NCBI RefSeq assembly: GCF_000283655.1
Contig: NC_016622.1
Coordinates: 1,562,501-1,626,500, forward strand
Origin: Azospirillum lipoferum 4B
GTDB taxonomy: Bacteria > Pseudomonadota > Alphaproteobacteria > Azospirillales > Azospirillaceae
Reading direction: 5' to 3'
DNA length: 64,000 nucleotides
This document shows positions 37,723 through 45,523 of the stretch, piece after piece (position 1 is the first letter of the stretch; the number at the start of each line of letters is the position of its first letter). The translations under genes and the position numbers were made by a program. The notes beneath the pieces were generated by a model that was given only the letters and a program-made list of their open reading frames with translations, made no database searches and was not told the DNA's origin.

Positions 37723-38538
37723 TCATGAATTCAGAGCGCCATACACCTCCTCGGCGACGCCGGACAGAGTGTCCCGGTCGAGCTCGCCAGTGACGGCCAG
37801 CGCCAAGCCATTGTCTTTCCAATACAATGCACGCACTCCACCATCCTGGGCGAAACGGAATGCCGAACCTGAGGTGTTAGGATCGGGGCGGATATACAAC
37901 GTGATGCGACGCCCGGCCGCATCCTCGTACATGTACAAGGCCACAGGCCCAGCGGAATCGGCCAGAAGACGCCCGCCGATCAGCTGGTAGCCTCCCTTTG
38001 TGACTTTTGGGCAACGCATAGTCTTGCCCAGCCGCTTTGACAGCCAGTTCACCAGATGCGCCTCGTCCTCCACACCGATCTCGACCGGGTGGCGGACCTC
38101 GACGGAGAAAACGCGATGGGCGGCGACTGCATCGGCGATGAAGGCGGCGGTCGGCGCCTCTACCGCTCCGGCCATCCGCTCGCGCAGGAGCCAGCCGCCG
38201 GCCCCGCCGGCAACGAAGACCAGGAGAGAGGCGGCGACCGCCGTACCCCACACTGCCCCCCTGCCCCACTGCGCAACACTCCAGCGGCTGACCGCAGGGT
38301 CGGGATGCTCGCGCGCGGTGAAGGGCGGGGTCAGGCGGTCGGGCAGCGGCCGGTCGATCAGCGGACCGAAACACTGCCCCAGCATGGCCCGCTGAGCGCG
38401 GTAGCGTTCGAAGCGCTGGGCGATCTCGGGATGGTCGGCAAGATGGCGCTCGACGTCGGCCAGACGCTCCTCCGGCAATTCGCCGTCCAGCCAGGCATGC
38501 AGCTCGGCCTCGGTTACGGGATTGCGGGTGCCGCTCAT
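37723..38538 (-). CDS. Anti-sigma factor, membrane-anchored
   Basis: A 271-residue protein with a cytoplasmic N-terminal domain of anti-sigma type (EAELHAWLDGELPEERLADVERHL at about 9-32, without the zinc-binding histidine-cysteine set), one membrane helix at about 97-117 and a periplasmic C-terminal domain. Its ATG shares one base with the stop of the sigma gene, the standard coupled arrangement. It probably sequesters that sigma factor until an envelope signal arrives. Confidence 0.85.
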   Translation of the reverse strand: MSGTRNPVTEAELHAWLDGELPEERLADVERHLADHPEIAQRFERYRAQRAMLGQCFGPLIDRPLPDRLTPPFTAREHPDPAVSRWSVAQWGRGAVWGTAVAASLLVFVAGGAGGWLLRERMAGAVEAPTAAFIADAVAAHRVFSVEVRHPVEIGVEDEAHLVNWLSKRLGKTMRCPKVTKGGYQLIGGRLLADSAGPVALYMYEDAAGRRITLYIRPDPNTSGSAFRFAQDGGVRALYWKDNGLALAVTGELDRDTLSGVAEEVYGALNS

Positions 38539-39089
38539 CACTTGATCCTCCTGACCACCTGCTGGGTTCCACCGTCCAACAGGACCCTCAGCTTTTCGCG
38601 CGCCCGGGCCAGCCGCGACATCACCGTCCCGATCGGCAATCCCAGAACCTCCGCCACCTCGCGGTAGGACAGCCCCTCCATTCCCGTCAGCAGCAGGATG
38701 GTGCGGTGTTCGTCGCTCAGCTGGGCGAAGGCGCGGGCGAAGTCGCGCACCGCCCCGCGGTCGGCCGGCGGTGCGCTCAGCGCCAGATCGTCGGCCAGAT
38801 CCTCCACCGGCACCTCCGCCCCGCGCCGCCGCCGCCCGCGCTGGCCGGAGATGTGCAGGTTGTGCAGGATGGTCATCAGCCAGCCGCCAAGCTTCGACGG
38901 GTCGCGCAGCGCATGGCGGTTGGCCAGCGCCTTTTCCACGCAATCCTGGACCAGATCGTCGGCGTCGGAACGGTTGCCCACCAGGGCGGTGGCATAGCGC
39001 CGAAGCCGCGGCACATGGTCGGCGATGGCGCGATCATCGATATCGGGCGGGCTCATCAAAGATCCGGGAAGGGCGTCGTCACCTGTCAT
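38538..39089 (-). CDS. ECF sigma factor
   Basis: A 183-residue sigma-70 family protein with region 2 (RYATALVGNRSDADDLVQDC, then LGGWLMTILHN) and region 4 (GMEGLSYREVAEVLGLPIGTVMSRLARAREKL) and no region 1 or 3. M12 (39056) is an alternative start. It is coupled to the anti-sigma gene downstream; targets are unknown. It could regulate its neighbours, including the multicopper oxidase, but no shared promoter motif was established. Confidence 0.88.
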   Translation of the reverse strand: MTGDDALPGSLMSPPDIDDRAIADHVPRLRRYATALVGNRSDADDLVQDCVEKALANRHALRDPSKLGGWLMTILHNLHISGQRGRRRRGAEVPVEDLADDLALSAPPADRGAVRDFARAFAQLSDEHRTILLLTGMEGLSYREVAEVLGLPIGTVMSRLARAREKLRVLLDGGTQQVVRRIK

Positions 39090-39133
39090 GACGCCCTGCC
39101 CTGCCGCTTTATTCCGGCCGCGCCCATCGAAAT

Positions 39134-40579
39134 TCACTGCCCCGGCGAGGAGAAGCCGGCCTTGCCGTCGAAATTGCAGAGGTTCTCGGTCTGGGTGAAG
39201 TCGATTCCGGCCTCTGCCAGCCGCCCCAGCAACTCGACGATGGCCCCATGCTGCACCGGCCCGCCATTCGCCAGGAAGCGGCAGCGCCAATGGTCGGTGC
39301 AGAAGACGTCGGCGTTGCCGTCCGGCCAGACCCGCTGCGAGCGGTTGGAGATGCTGGCGAGCGTCAGCGCCTCGGTCGACAGCGGCAGCACCAGCTCCGC
39401 CAGATCGTCGGGCAGGCCGCCGGACCATTGCAGGAAGACGTCGACCCCCACCAGTTCCTTGAGCGCGCGGACGCGCGGCGCCAGCCGGTTCAACCCGTCA
39501 TAGGCCGGCCGCATGGTGGAGTAGCCGACCGGCGGCATGGTGACGGGGGTCTGCCCCAGCCGCTCCACCACCGCCTCGGCGAAGGCGTTGGTGCCGGCAC
39601 GCACCCGGCCCAGGCCGCGGGCATAGATGTCGGCGGTGTGGATGCCGTCCTCGATGGTCTTCAGCCACGCATTGTGGATGCGCGCGGCGATGTCGCCCTG
39701 GCCGATATGGACCAGCATCATCACCGCGGCCATCAGCAGGCCGGACGGGTTGGCGATCCCCTGCCCGGCGATCATCGGGGCGGAGCCGTGGATCGCCTCG
39801 AACATGGCGCAGGTCTCGCCGATGTTGGCGGAGCCGGCCAGCCCGACCGAGCCGGTCAGCTGGGCGGCGATGTCCGACACGATGTCGCCGTACAGGTTCA
39901 GGGTGACGATGACGTCGAAGCGCTCAGGCTGGTCGGCCAGCCGGGCGGCGCCGATATCGACGATCATGTGGTCGGCCTTGATCTCCGGATAATCGGCGGC
40001 GATCTCGTAGAAGATCTTCAGGAACAGCCCGTCCGTCATCTTCATGACGTTGTCCTTGACGAAGGCCGTCACCTTTTGCCGGTGGTTGGAGCGGGCAAAG
40101 TCGAAGGCGTAGCGGACGATGCGCTCCGAGCCCGGACGCGAGATCAGCTTCACCGACTGGATCACGTCGTCGGTCTGCCGGTGCTCGATCCCGGCATAGA
40201 GGTCTTCCTCGTTCTCGCGGATGATGACCACGTCCATGCGCGGGTGCCGGGTCCGCACATAGGGGTGGTAGGACACGCAGGGGCGGACATTGGCGAACAG
40301 GCCCAGCGTGGTGCGGGCGACGACGTTGAGCGACTTGTTGCCGTATCCCTGGGGCATGGTGATCGGCCCCTTGAGGAAGACGCGCGTGCGGCGGATCGAA
40401 CCCCAGCCGGCGGCATCCAGCCCGCCGGGGTGGCCGCGCTTGTAGACCGCCTCGCCCGCCGGAACCTCTTCCACCTTCAGCCGCGCGCCGGCCGCGTTCA
40501 TCACATATAGCACCGCATCCGTGATCTCTGGGCCGATGCCGTCGCCGCGGGCGACCGTGACGGGGGTGATATCGCGCAT
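39134..40579 (-). CDS. Isocitrate dehydrogenase, alphaproteobacterial long type with C-terminal extension
   Basis: A 481-residue beta-decarboxylating dehydrogenase. Core motifs are GDGIGPEITDAV, VVIIRENEEDLYAGIEHRQ, and DLYGDIVSDIAA-like and EAIHGSAPMIAGQ stretches. A roughly 140-residue C-terminal extension follows, as in the Rickettsia-type isocitrate dehydrogenase family and unlike LeuB. GGAG lies nine bases before the ATG. Cofactor preference was not determined. It is distinct from the icd gene at 33225. Confidence 0.8.
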   Translation of the reverse strand: MRDITPVTVARGDGIGPEITDAVLYVMNAAGARLKVEEVPAGEAVYKRGHPGGLDAAGWGSIRRTRVFLKGPITMPQGYGNKSLNVVARTTLGLFANVRPCVSYHPYVRTRHPRMDVVIIRENEEDLYAGIEHRQTDDVIQSVKLISRPGSERIVRYAFDFARSNHRQKVTAFVKDNVMKMTDGLFLKIFYEIAADYPEIKADHMIVDIGAARLADQPERFDVIVTLNLYGDIVSDIAAQLTGSVGLAGSANIGETCAMFEAIHGSAPMIAGQGIANPSGLLMAAVMMLVHIGQGDIAARIHNAWLKTIEDGIHTADIYARGLGRVRAGTNAFAEAVVERLGQTPVTMPPVGYSTMRPAYDGLNRLAPRVRALKELVGVDVFLQWSGGLPDDLAELVLPLSTEALTLASISNRSQRVWPDGNADVFCTDHWRCRFLANGGPVQHGAIVELLGRLAEAGIDFTQTENLCNFDGKAGFSSPGQ

Positions 40580-40684
40580 GCACTCACTCCAAGGGGACGC
40601 GCGACCGTAGACGGAAACCGGGGGATTTTTCAATGGTTGGAGGCAGCGACGGATCGCAGCAACCGGCCGGCGGCGGCGGGGCGA

Positions 40685-40717
40685 CCCCCTCTTCCCGCCG
40701 GGGCGAGGAAGAGGGGG
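40685..40717 (-). terminator. Strong hairpin after the multicopper oxidase gene
   Basis: Perfect 11-bp arms, CCCCCTCTTCC and GGAAGAGGGGG, lie about 10 nt downstream of the oxidase stop. There is no T run, so termination may be partial or Rho-dependent. Confidence 0.5.
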
Positions 40718-40727
40718 CGGCAACCGG

Positions 40728-42836
40728 TCAGTGATGGGCCCCGGCGAGGCCGCCACGGCCGTCCGGCACGCCGATGCTGACATTCTGCATCATGCCCTGG
40801 TCCTCATGGTCGAGGATGTGGCAGTGCAGCACGAATTCGCCGATGAAGCGTTCGTAGCGGGTGCGGACGGTCACCTTGTAGGTGCCCTTCGGCGGCTCGG
40901 TGGAGCTGAGCGGCTGGGTGATGTCGCTCTTCACCCAGATGGTGTCCTTCCACACGCCCTTCATGCCGGCATAGTCGGGATCGCCGGAGCCGGCCTCGCT
41001 GACGTCACGCCCGTCGGGGCCGATGACCGACACGATCTGGAACGGGTTGACGTGGATGTGGAAGGGATGGCTGACGAAGTAGGACTGCAGTTCCCACTGC
41101 TGGGCCGTGCCCAGCACCACCGGCCGGTCGACCACGTTCGGCTGGTAGGCGGACGCACCCTTGGGGCCATAGGTGCCGTCGGGGTTCTGCACCACCTCGA
41201 AGCTGTTGGAGACCTGGAACAGCGGGTTGGTCCGCGTCGCCCCATTGGGCGGGATGTTGATGTAGAAGACCAGTTCCTGCTTGGGCTGGTGCACCACCTC
41301 ATGCGCGGTGATCGGCGGATGGGCGGTGAAGCGGGTGAAGCGCGGGCAATAGGGGGTGTCGACCATCGTCTTGCCGAGACAACGGGCGTTCAGGTCGCCG
41401 ATAACCTCCTTGGCGACGGCCGGCGCGTATTTGGTCGCGTTGACCGACAGCTGACGGATGATCTCCTTCACCGGGTCCTTGACCACGCGGTCGCCGCGCA
41501 CGCGGACGAAGCCGAGCACGCCGGTGGAGGTCGCGGTCTGGTCGGGGCTGGCGTTGGCCGCCGCCGGCTTGTTGACCACGCAGTAGATGCCGGGTTCGGG
41601 GAAGTTGACCAGCAGGTCGTCGCGATAGCCCGGCTGCATCGGCACGCTGGTGCGCACCTGCCCCTCGGTCATGGTCAGGCCGTCCGAGGCGGCCAGGATG
41701 TAGGGGACCGGCTGTCCGGTGCAGCGTTCCTTGGCGAAGCGGTCCTGGTCGGCGGCTGACAGGGTCTTCTCCCGCTGGAAGAAGTCGGTGACGTCGAGCT
41801 TGCGGAACTCCACCGTGATGGGGGAGCGCACGCCGCCATGGATCAGGCGCCAGCGCTCGGTCTCGCCGACCTTGGCATTGGCGAAGATCGGACGCACGCG
41901 GCCGTTGACGGTGGTGAAGCGACCGGATTGTTCCCAGGTGCCCGGCCCGAACTGATCGTAGGACACGATCTCGCCCACCTCGCCCGGCGCGCAGCTCCAG
42001 TCGATGGACCCGTCTGGCTTGGTCTTCAGCTTGCCGTCCTTGGTGCAGGCGTAGGGGATCTGCTCGAACAGCAGGACCCGCTCGGTCATCGCCACGCCCT
42101 TGGGGCTCTTCAGCAGGGTGTCGAGATCGCCGTTGACATCGCGCGTCGGCGGACGGTCGCCGCGGATGATCAGCGCCCCGGCCATACCGCTGCCGACCTG
42201 CAGCGCGGTGGAGCCATGGCGGTGCGGGTGGTACCAGAAGGTGCCCGCCGGATGATCGGCCGGAATATTGTATTCATATTCGAACGCGACGCCGGGATTG
42301 ATCGACACCAGCACATTGTCGCTGTTGCCGGTCGGGCTGACCCAGACGCCATGGCTGTGCAGGTTGGTGCCGTTGAAGCAGTGCGGGTTGTTGATGTCCG
42401 CCTGCGCCTGATTGTTGCAGTCCGGGTCGGGCGGCAGCTGGTTCTGCAGCTTGATGCGCACCGTGTCGCCCGGCGTCGCTTCGATGGTGGGGGCGACATA
42501 GGGGTGGTTGGGGTCGACATCGGTGCCGCGGTAGCTGCGCAGCCGCACCGGGTCGGGCCGGCCCTGCGCCGGGTTGCGGATGTAGCCGTCGGTGAAGGTC
42601 ACGAACAGGTCGTAATTGCGCACCTGACCGGCATGCGGCCGGGGAGCCGCCTGCGGCTGGCGCAGCAGAAGCGAACCGGCGCGCGGCGAGGCCGAATTCT
42701 TCAGCAGCGGCGGATTGCCGAACGCCTCGCCGGCCGGCTCGGCAGCGCCCTTGGCAGGAGCGGTTGCCGCCATGGCGGCCGGCGCCGCGCCCAGCGCCAG
42801 GGGCAGCAGCAGACCTATTAAATATGCATTCTTCAT
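40728..42836 (-). CDS. Periplasmic multicopper oxidase
   Basis: A 702-residue three-cupredoxin-domain oxidase with an N-terminal signal peptide (hydrophobic core about 4-20, ending AAMAA). Copper-binding motifs are HSHGVWV and WYHPHRHGS in the first domain, HPFHIHVNPFQ, and HCHILDHEDQGMM in the last domain. The methionine after the final histidine set fits type-1 copper. Possible roles are copper tolerance or oxidation of organic or metal substrates. The ATG at 42836 has GGAG eight bases upstream. Confidence 0.9.
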   Translation of the reverse strand: MKNAYLIGLLLPLALGAAPAAMAATAPAKGAAEPAGEAFGNPPLLKNSASPRAGSLLLRQPQAAPRPHAGQVRNYDLFVTFTDGYIRNPAQGRPDPVRLRSYRGTDVDPNHPYVAPTIEATPGDTVRIKLQNQLPPDPDCNNQAQADINNPHCFNGTNLHSHGVWVSPTGNSDNVLVSINPGVAFEYEYNIPADHPAGTFWYHPHRHGSTALQVGSGMAGALIIRGDRPPTRDVNGDLDTLLKSPKGVAMTERVLLFEQIPYACTKDGKLKTKPDGSIDWSCAPGEVGEIVSYDQFGPGTWEQSGRFTTVNGRVRPIFANAKVGETERWRLIHGGVRSPITVEFRKLDVTDFFQREKTLSAADQDRFAKERCTGQPVPYILAASDGLTMTEGQVRTSVPMQPGYRDDLLVNFPEPGIYCVVNKPAAANASPDQTATSTGVLGFVRVRGDRVVKDPVKEIIRQLSVNATKYAPAVAKEVIGDLNARCLGKTMVDTPYCPRFTRFTAHPPITAHEVVHQPKQELVFYINIPPNGATRTNPLFQVSNSFEVVQNPDGTYGPKGASAYQPNVVDRPVVLGTAQQWELQSYFVSHPFHIHVNPFQIVSVIGPDGRDVSEAGSGDPDYAGMKGVWKDTIWVKSDITQPLSSTEPPKGTYKVTVRTRYERFIGEFVLHCHILDHEDQGMMQNVSIGVPDGRGGLAGAHH

Positions 42837-42952
42837 GAAACGCTCCATCGGGAACCGGTCATGAAGCCTATTATGCGTCCTGAAAATTGTTAATTGTAAC
42901 ATTGTCACACGTTGAATCACTCCCCGGTCCCTAACCGCCTCCTGCCGGCCGC

Positions 42953-43012
42953 GGCGGCCCGGACAATGGTGGCCCGGACGGGGGCGGCCCGGACGATGGC
43001 GGCCCGGACGGG
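42953..43012. repeat. Tandem array, four 15-bp units
   Basis: Four consecutive copies of a unit close to GGCGGCCCGGACGGG, with the last three bases alternating (AAT, GGG, GAT, GGG). It lies in the 282-bp gap upstream of the oxidase gene. In one plus-strand frame it would encode Gly-Gly-Pro-Asp repeats, but no start or gene context supports translation. Confidence 0.85.
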
Positions 43013-43084
43013 GCGGCTGGAACGTTTGAAACGCTGTGAACCGTTTTCGCGGCGGCGTTCAACCGTTCCATCCGCTTACCTGGA

Positions 43085-43126
43085 GGCCGTTCACCGGGAG
43101 CCGCTCACCGGGGGCCGCTCACCGGC
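43085..43126. repeat. Tandem array, three 14-bp units
   Basis: Three copies of a unit close to GGCCGCTCACCGGG. The third unit contains the stop codon of the HTH gene on the minus strand, so the array overlaps its 3' end. Confidence 0.8.
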
Positions 43127-43847
43127 GGCGGGTGTAGGGCCCGTCCCCGCCCTGCCGTTCCAGCGCGGACCCGAGATTCGGATAGGGATCGCTGGGATTG
43201 TAGGTCCAGGGATAGACGCCCTTCGGCCCCTCGGCCTCCGGCCGGGCAAGGATGGCGGCGATGTCGTCCGCTTCGGGCCGGCGACGTTCGCGGATCGCGC
43301 CGGGAACGCTGTCGTCGTCGAAAGCGGGGACGGGCGCAGCGGGCATCCCGGCGGCCGGCGCGTCCGGGGCGGCGGCAGCGGGGCAGCGGTTGCCGGGGGA
43401 GGTCTGGGCGGTGTCCGGCCGGTCGGCGCCGAAATCCTTCAACAGGCCCAGCTTCTCGGCCAGCCAGCGCACGGTGCCGGGATCGCCGATGGAAACCAGC
43501 CGTTCGATCTGCTCCGTCACCAGGGCGCGGAGCGAGGACAGGCGAAGCTCCGCCTCCCGGTTCAGCGCCTGCCTCTCCCACCAGACGCGATGGCGGAAGG
43601 GCTGCGAGCCGTAATAGGCCCGCCACAGCGTGGTGCGGCTGCACCCCATGGCACGGGCGACCTGCTGGAAGGAGGCGCCGCGCGCCAGCATGCCGGCGGC
43701 CATGATCCACTGTTCCTCGTGAAAGCGCGATCCGGGAACCAGCGAGCCCTCCGGCGGGACCGGCGGCTCTTCGGCCCAGCAGGGGAAATTGTCGGCGGGA
43801 CGGGCGGTGGAGGTGGCGGCTTCGGCGGGGTTCAGGCAGTCGGGCAT
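43119..43847 (-). CDS. Helix-turn-helix protein of unknown function
   Basis: A 242-residue protein. The middle (about 37-80) contains an HTH of resolvase or terminase-small-subunit style: EEQWIMAAGMLARGASFQQVARAMGCSRT is split into a helix, a turn and the recognition helix at QVARAMGCSRTTLWRA. The rest is proline-rich and low in complexity. AGGAG precedes the ATG by seven bases. A broken copy lies 1.5 kb away at 45014-45315 in the same orientation. A phage or mobile-element origin is plausible but not shown. Confidence 0.65.
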   Translation of the reverse strand: MPDCLNPAEAATSTARPADNFPCWAEEPPVPPEGSLVPGSRFHEEQWIMAAGMLARGASFQQVARAMGCSRTTLWRAYYGSQPFRHRVWWERQALNREAELRLSSLRALVTEQIERLVSIGDPGTVRWLAEKLGLLKDFGADRPDTAQTSPGNRCPAAAAPDAPAAGMPAAPVPAFDDDSVPGAIRERRRPEADDIAAILARPEAEGPKGVYPWTYNPSDPYPNLGSALERQGGDGPYTRRR

Positions 43848-44474
43848 GGGGTGGCTCCTGGGTTGATTGGGCACAGGCTCCTATTTCAGCGGGAAAATCC
43901 GGTTCATGGTAGGATAAAAATCATATTTTTAACTTCGGCCCGTCCGATGGCCGAGCTGCCTCGCCATGGGACAGGGCGGCGGCAGCCGTCACCACCACGG
44001 CCGGCCACGGCATGGCCCGGCGGATGGGGCACATCCTTGGAAATCAGTTGATGAGAAAACAAGTCCGATTTGGACACATTCCGTTGAATGATACATCTTG
44101 CTGCAAAAGACGACCATTTTTGCGCGCCTACCATCGTAGTGATCTTAGGCGTCATTCAACGCGATGAGTATCGTCGACGACAATCACCCACCGAGACGAA
44201 AACTCGACGAGGATAGTTGTTATCGTCACGGCAAATGCAGATCATACGATTGCAATAAAAATCACTTCGTTTTCCACGCCCACACAATAGCGTTCATTAT
44301 TTATTGAATACATGAGTACATCGAGAGACTCATTTCGTCATACATATCTGATTCTTTTTGAATCAATCAGATCGTTGATAAATAATTCAGTCGGAACGAT
44401 ATTCGATTTGCACCGGGCAACGATGTCTTGTGTGCGCTGGATTAACGATAGTCATAGAAACCAGGAGCATAGAA
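43848..44474. other. AT-rich noncoding stretch
   Basis: These 627 bp are clearly more AT-rich than the flanks. No convincing gene, RNA or repeat was seen; the part nearest 44474 must contain the promoter of the secreted-protein gene. The base composition suggests imported DNA. Confidence 0.5.
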
Positions 44475-44825
44475 ATGCGTTCTTCTTTCAAGGTTGGCAT
44501 GATCGGCACCGTTCTGGCCATTGCGGCTTTCGCGGCCGGCGCCGCCCACGCCGACACGGTGGTCATCTCCTCCCACGCCATCGTCGGCGCGCCGGTGCAG
44601 AACCCCTCCGCCAGCATGACCTGGGCGGCGAATCCGACCACGGACAACCTGACGGTCCAGGTGGCCGGCAAGACCTGCACGCTGGTCAGCTCGGCCAAGG
44701 CCATCGGCTCCACCGGCTGCAACTATGCCCTGAACGTCGGCCCGGACGGCACGATCACCGGCGCGCTGACCGCCGGCAACCCGGGCTGCACCCCGACCGC
44801 CCAGGTCGCCAGCAGCTGCAAGTAA
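44475..44825 (+). CDS. Small secreted protein with four cysteines (unknown family)
   Basis: A 116-residue protein with a typical signal peptide (MRSSFKVGMIGTVLAIAAF, then AAGAAHA) and a predicted cut after AHA near residue 26. The mature part is about 90 residues, beta-rich, with four cysteines (in KTCTL, TGCNY, PGCTP and the C-terminal SSCK), able to form two disulfides. AGGAG precedes the ATG by eight bases and a very strong terminator follows. No family is recognised. It lies between an HTH gene and its degraded copy. Confidence 0.7.
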   Translation: MRSSFKVGMIGTVLAIAAFAAGAAHADTVVISSHAIVGAPVQNPSASMTWAANPTTDNLTVQVAGKTCTLVSSAKAIGSTGCNYALNVGPDGTITGALTAGNPGCTPTAQVASSCK

Positions 44826-44873
44826 TGCTCTAAGCATCGGCGGCATGGCTCACGCCACAGCCGCCGATGACGG

Positions 44874-44943
44874 TCCGGCAAGCACCCCCGCCCTCGCGTT
44901 CATCGCCGAGCCGACGCGGAGGGGGTGCTTGGCCGGATTTTTT
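44874..44943 (+). terminator. Terminator of the secreted-protein gene
   Basis: The outer arms TCCGGCAAGCACCCCC and GGGGGTGCTTGGCCGGA pair with one bulge and are followed by TTTTTT; the loop is long. Confidence 0.8.
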
Positions 44944-45013
44944 GCGTTTGGAGAGAAGGGCGATTGAAAAGTAAGTACACAGTAGGGGATTTGCAAAAAA
45001 TAGGCAGTCGCTT

Positions 45014-45315
45014 GATCCACTCTTTTACCAGGGCGCGAAGCAAGGACAGGCGAAGCTTTGCCTCCCGGTTCAGCGCCTGCCTCACCCACCAGACCCGATG
45101 GCGAAAAGCCTGCCACCCGTAATTAGGCTTGCCACAGCGTGGTGCGGCTGCAGCCCAAGGCGCGGGCGACCTGCTGGAAGGAGGCGCCGCGCGCCAGCAT
45201 GCCGGCGGCCATCACCCACTGTTCCTCGTGGAAGCGCGAACCGGGGACTAGCGAGCCCTCCGGCGGGACGGGCGGTGGAGGTGGCGGCTTCGGCGGGGTT
45301 CAGGCAGTCAGGCAT
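45014..45315 (-). pseudogene. Degraded copy of the HTH gene at 43119
   Basis: From the ATG at 45315 the sequence matches the first half of the 43119-43847 gene. It lacks 41 bp exactly between two copies of GGCGGGAC (one copy is lost), which shifts the frame, and carries an added base at the LWRAYY codons. Homology stops near 45014, so the 3' half is absent. The pattern shows decay by slipped-strand deletion after duplication. Confidence 0.85.
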
Positions 45316-45523
45316 GGGGAGGCTCCTCAAGCTATAGGCAACCGCACCCAACACACAGGATTATGGGTTTAGCTATAGGGTGAAAATCCAATAAACTTTA
45401 ACGCTCGATGCGTTGGTTAAGTTCTCCCGGCAATGCTGCTGAAGCTCGCCGCACTCTATCGAAGTGACGATCACCCATTTAAAAAAGTGGAATAGGGGAA
45501 ATCAGCCCTATTCCACCGAGACA

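Noticed and set aside
39134-40579. 3-isopropylmalate dehydrogenase (leuB)
   Set aside because: The long C-terminal extension and the overall length match the alphaproteobacterial isocitrate dehydrogenase type instead.
42953-43012. Coding sequence for a collagen-like Gly-Gly-Pro-Asp repeat
   Set aside because: The frame has no start, ribosome-binding site or extension beyond the four units.
42953-43126. CRISPR array
   Set aside because: Units are 14-15 bp and contiguous, with no spacers and no cas genes in the window.
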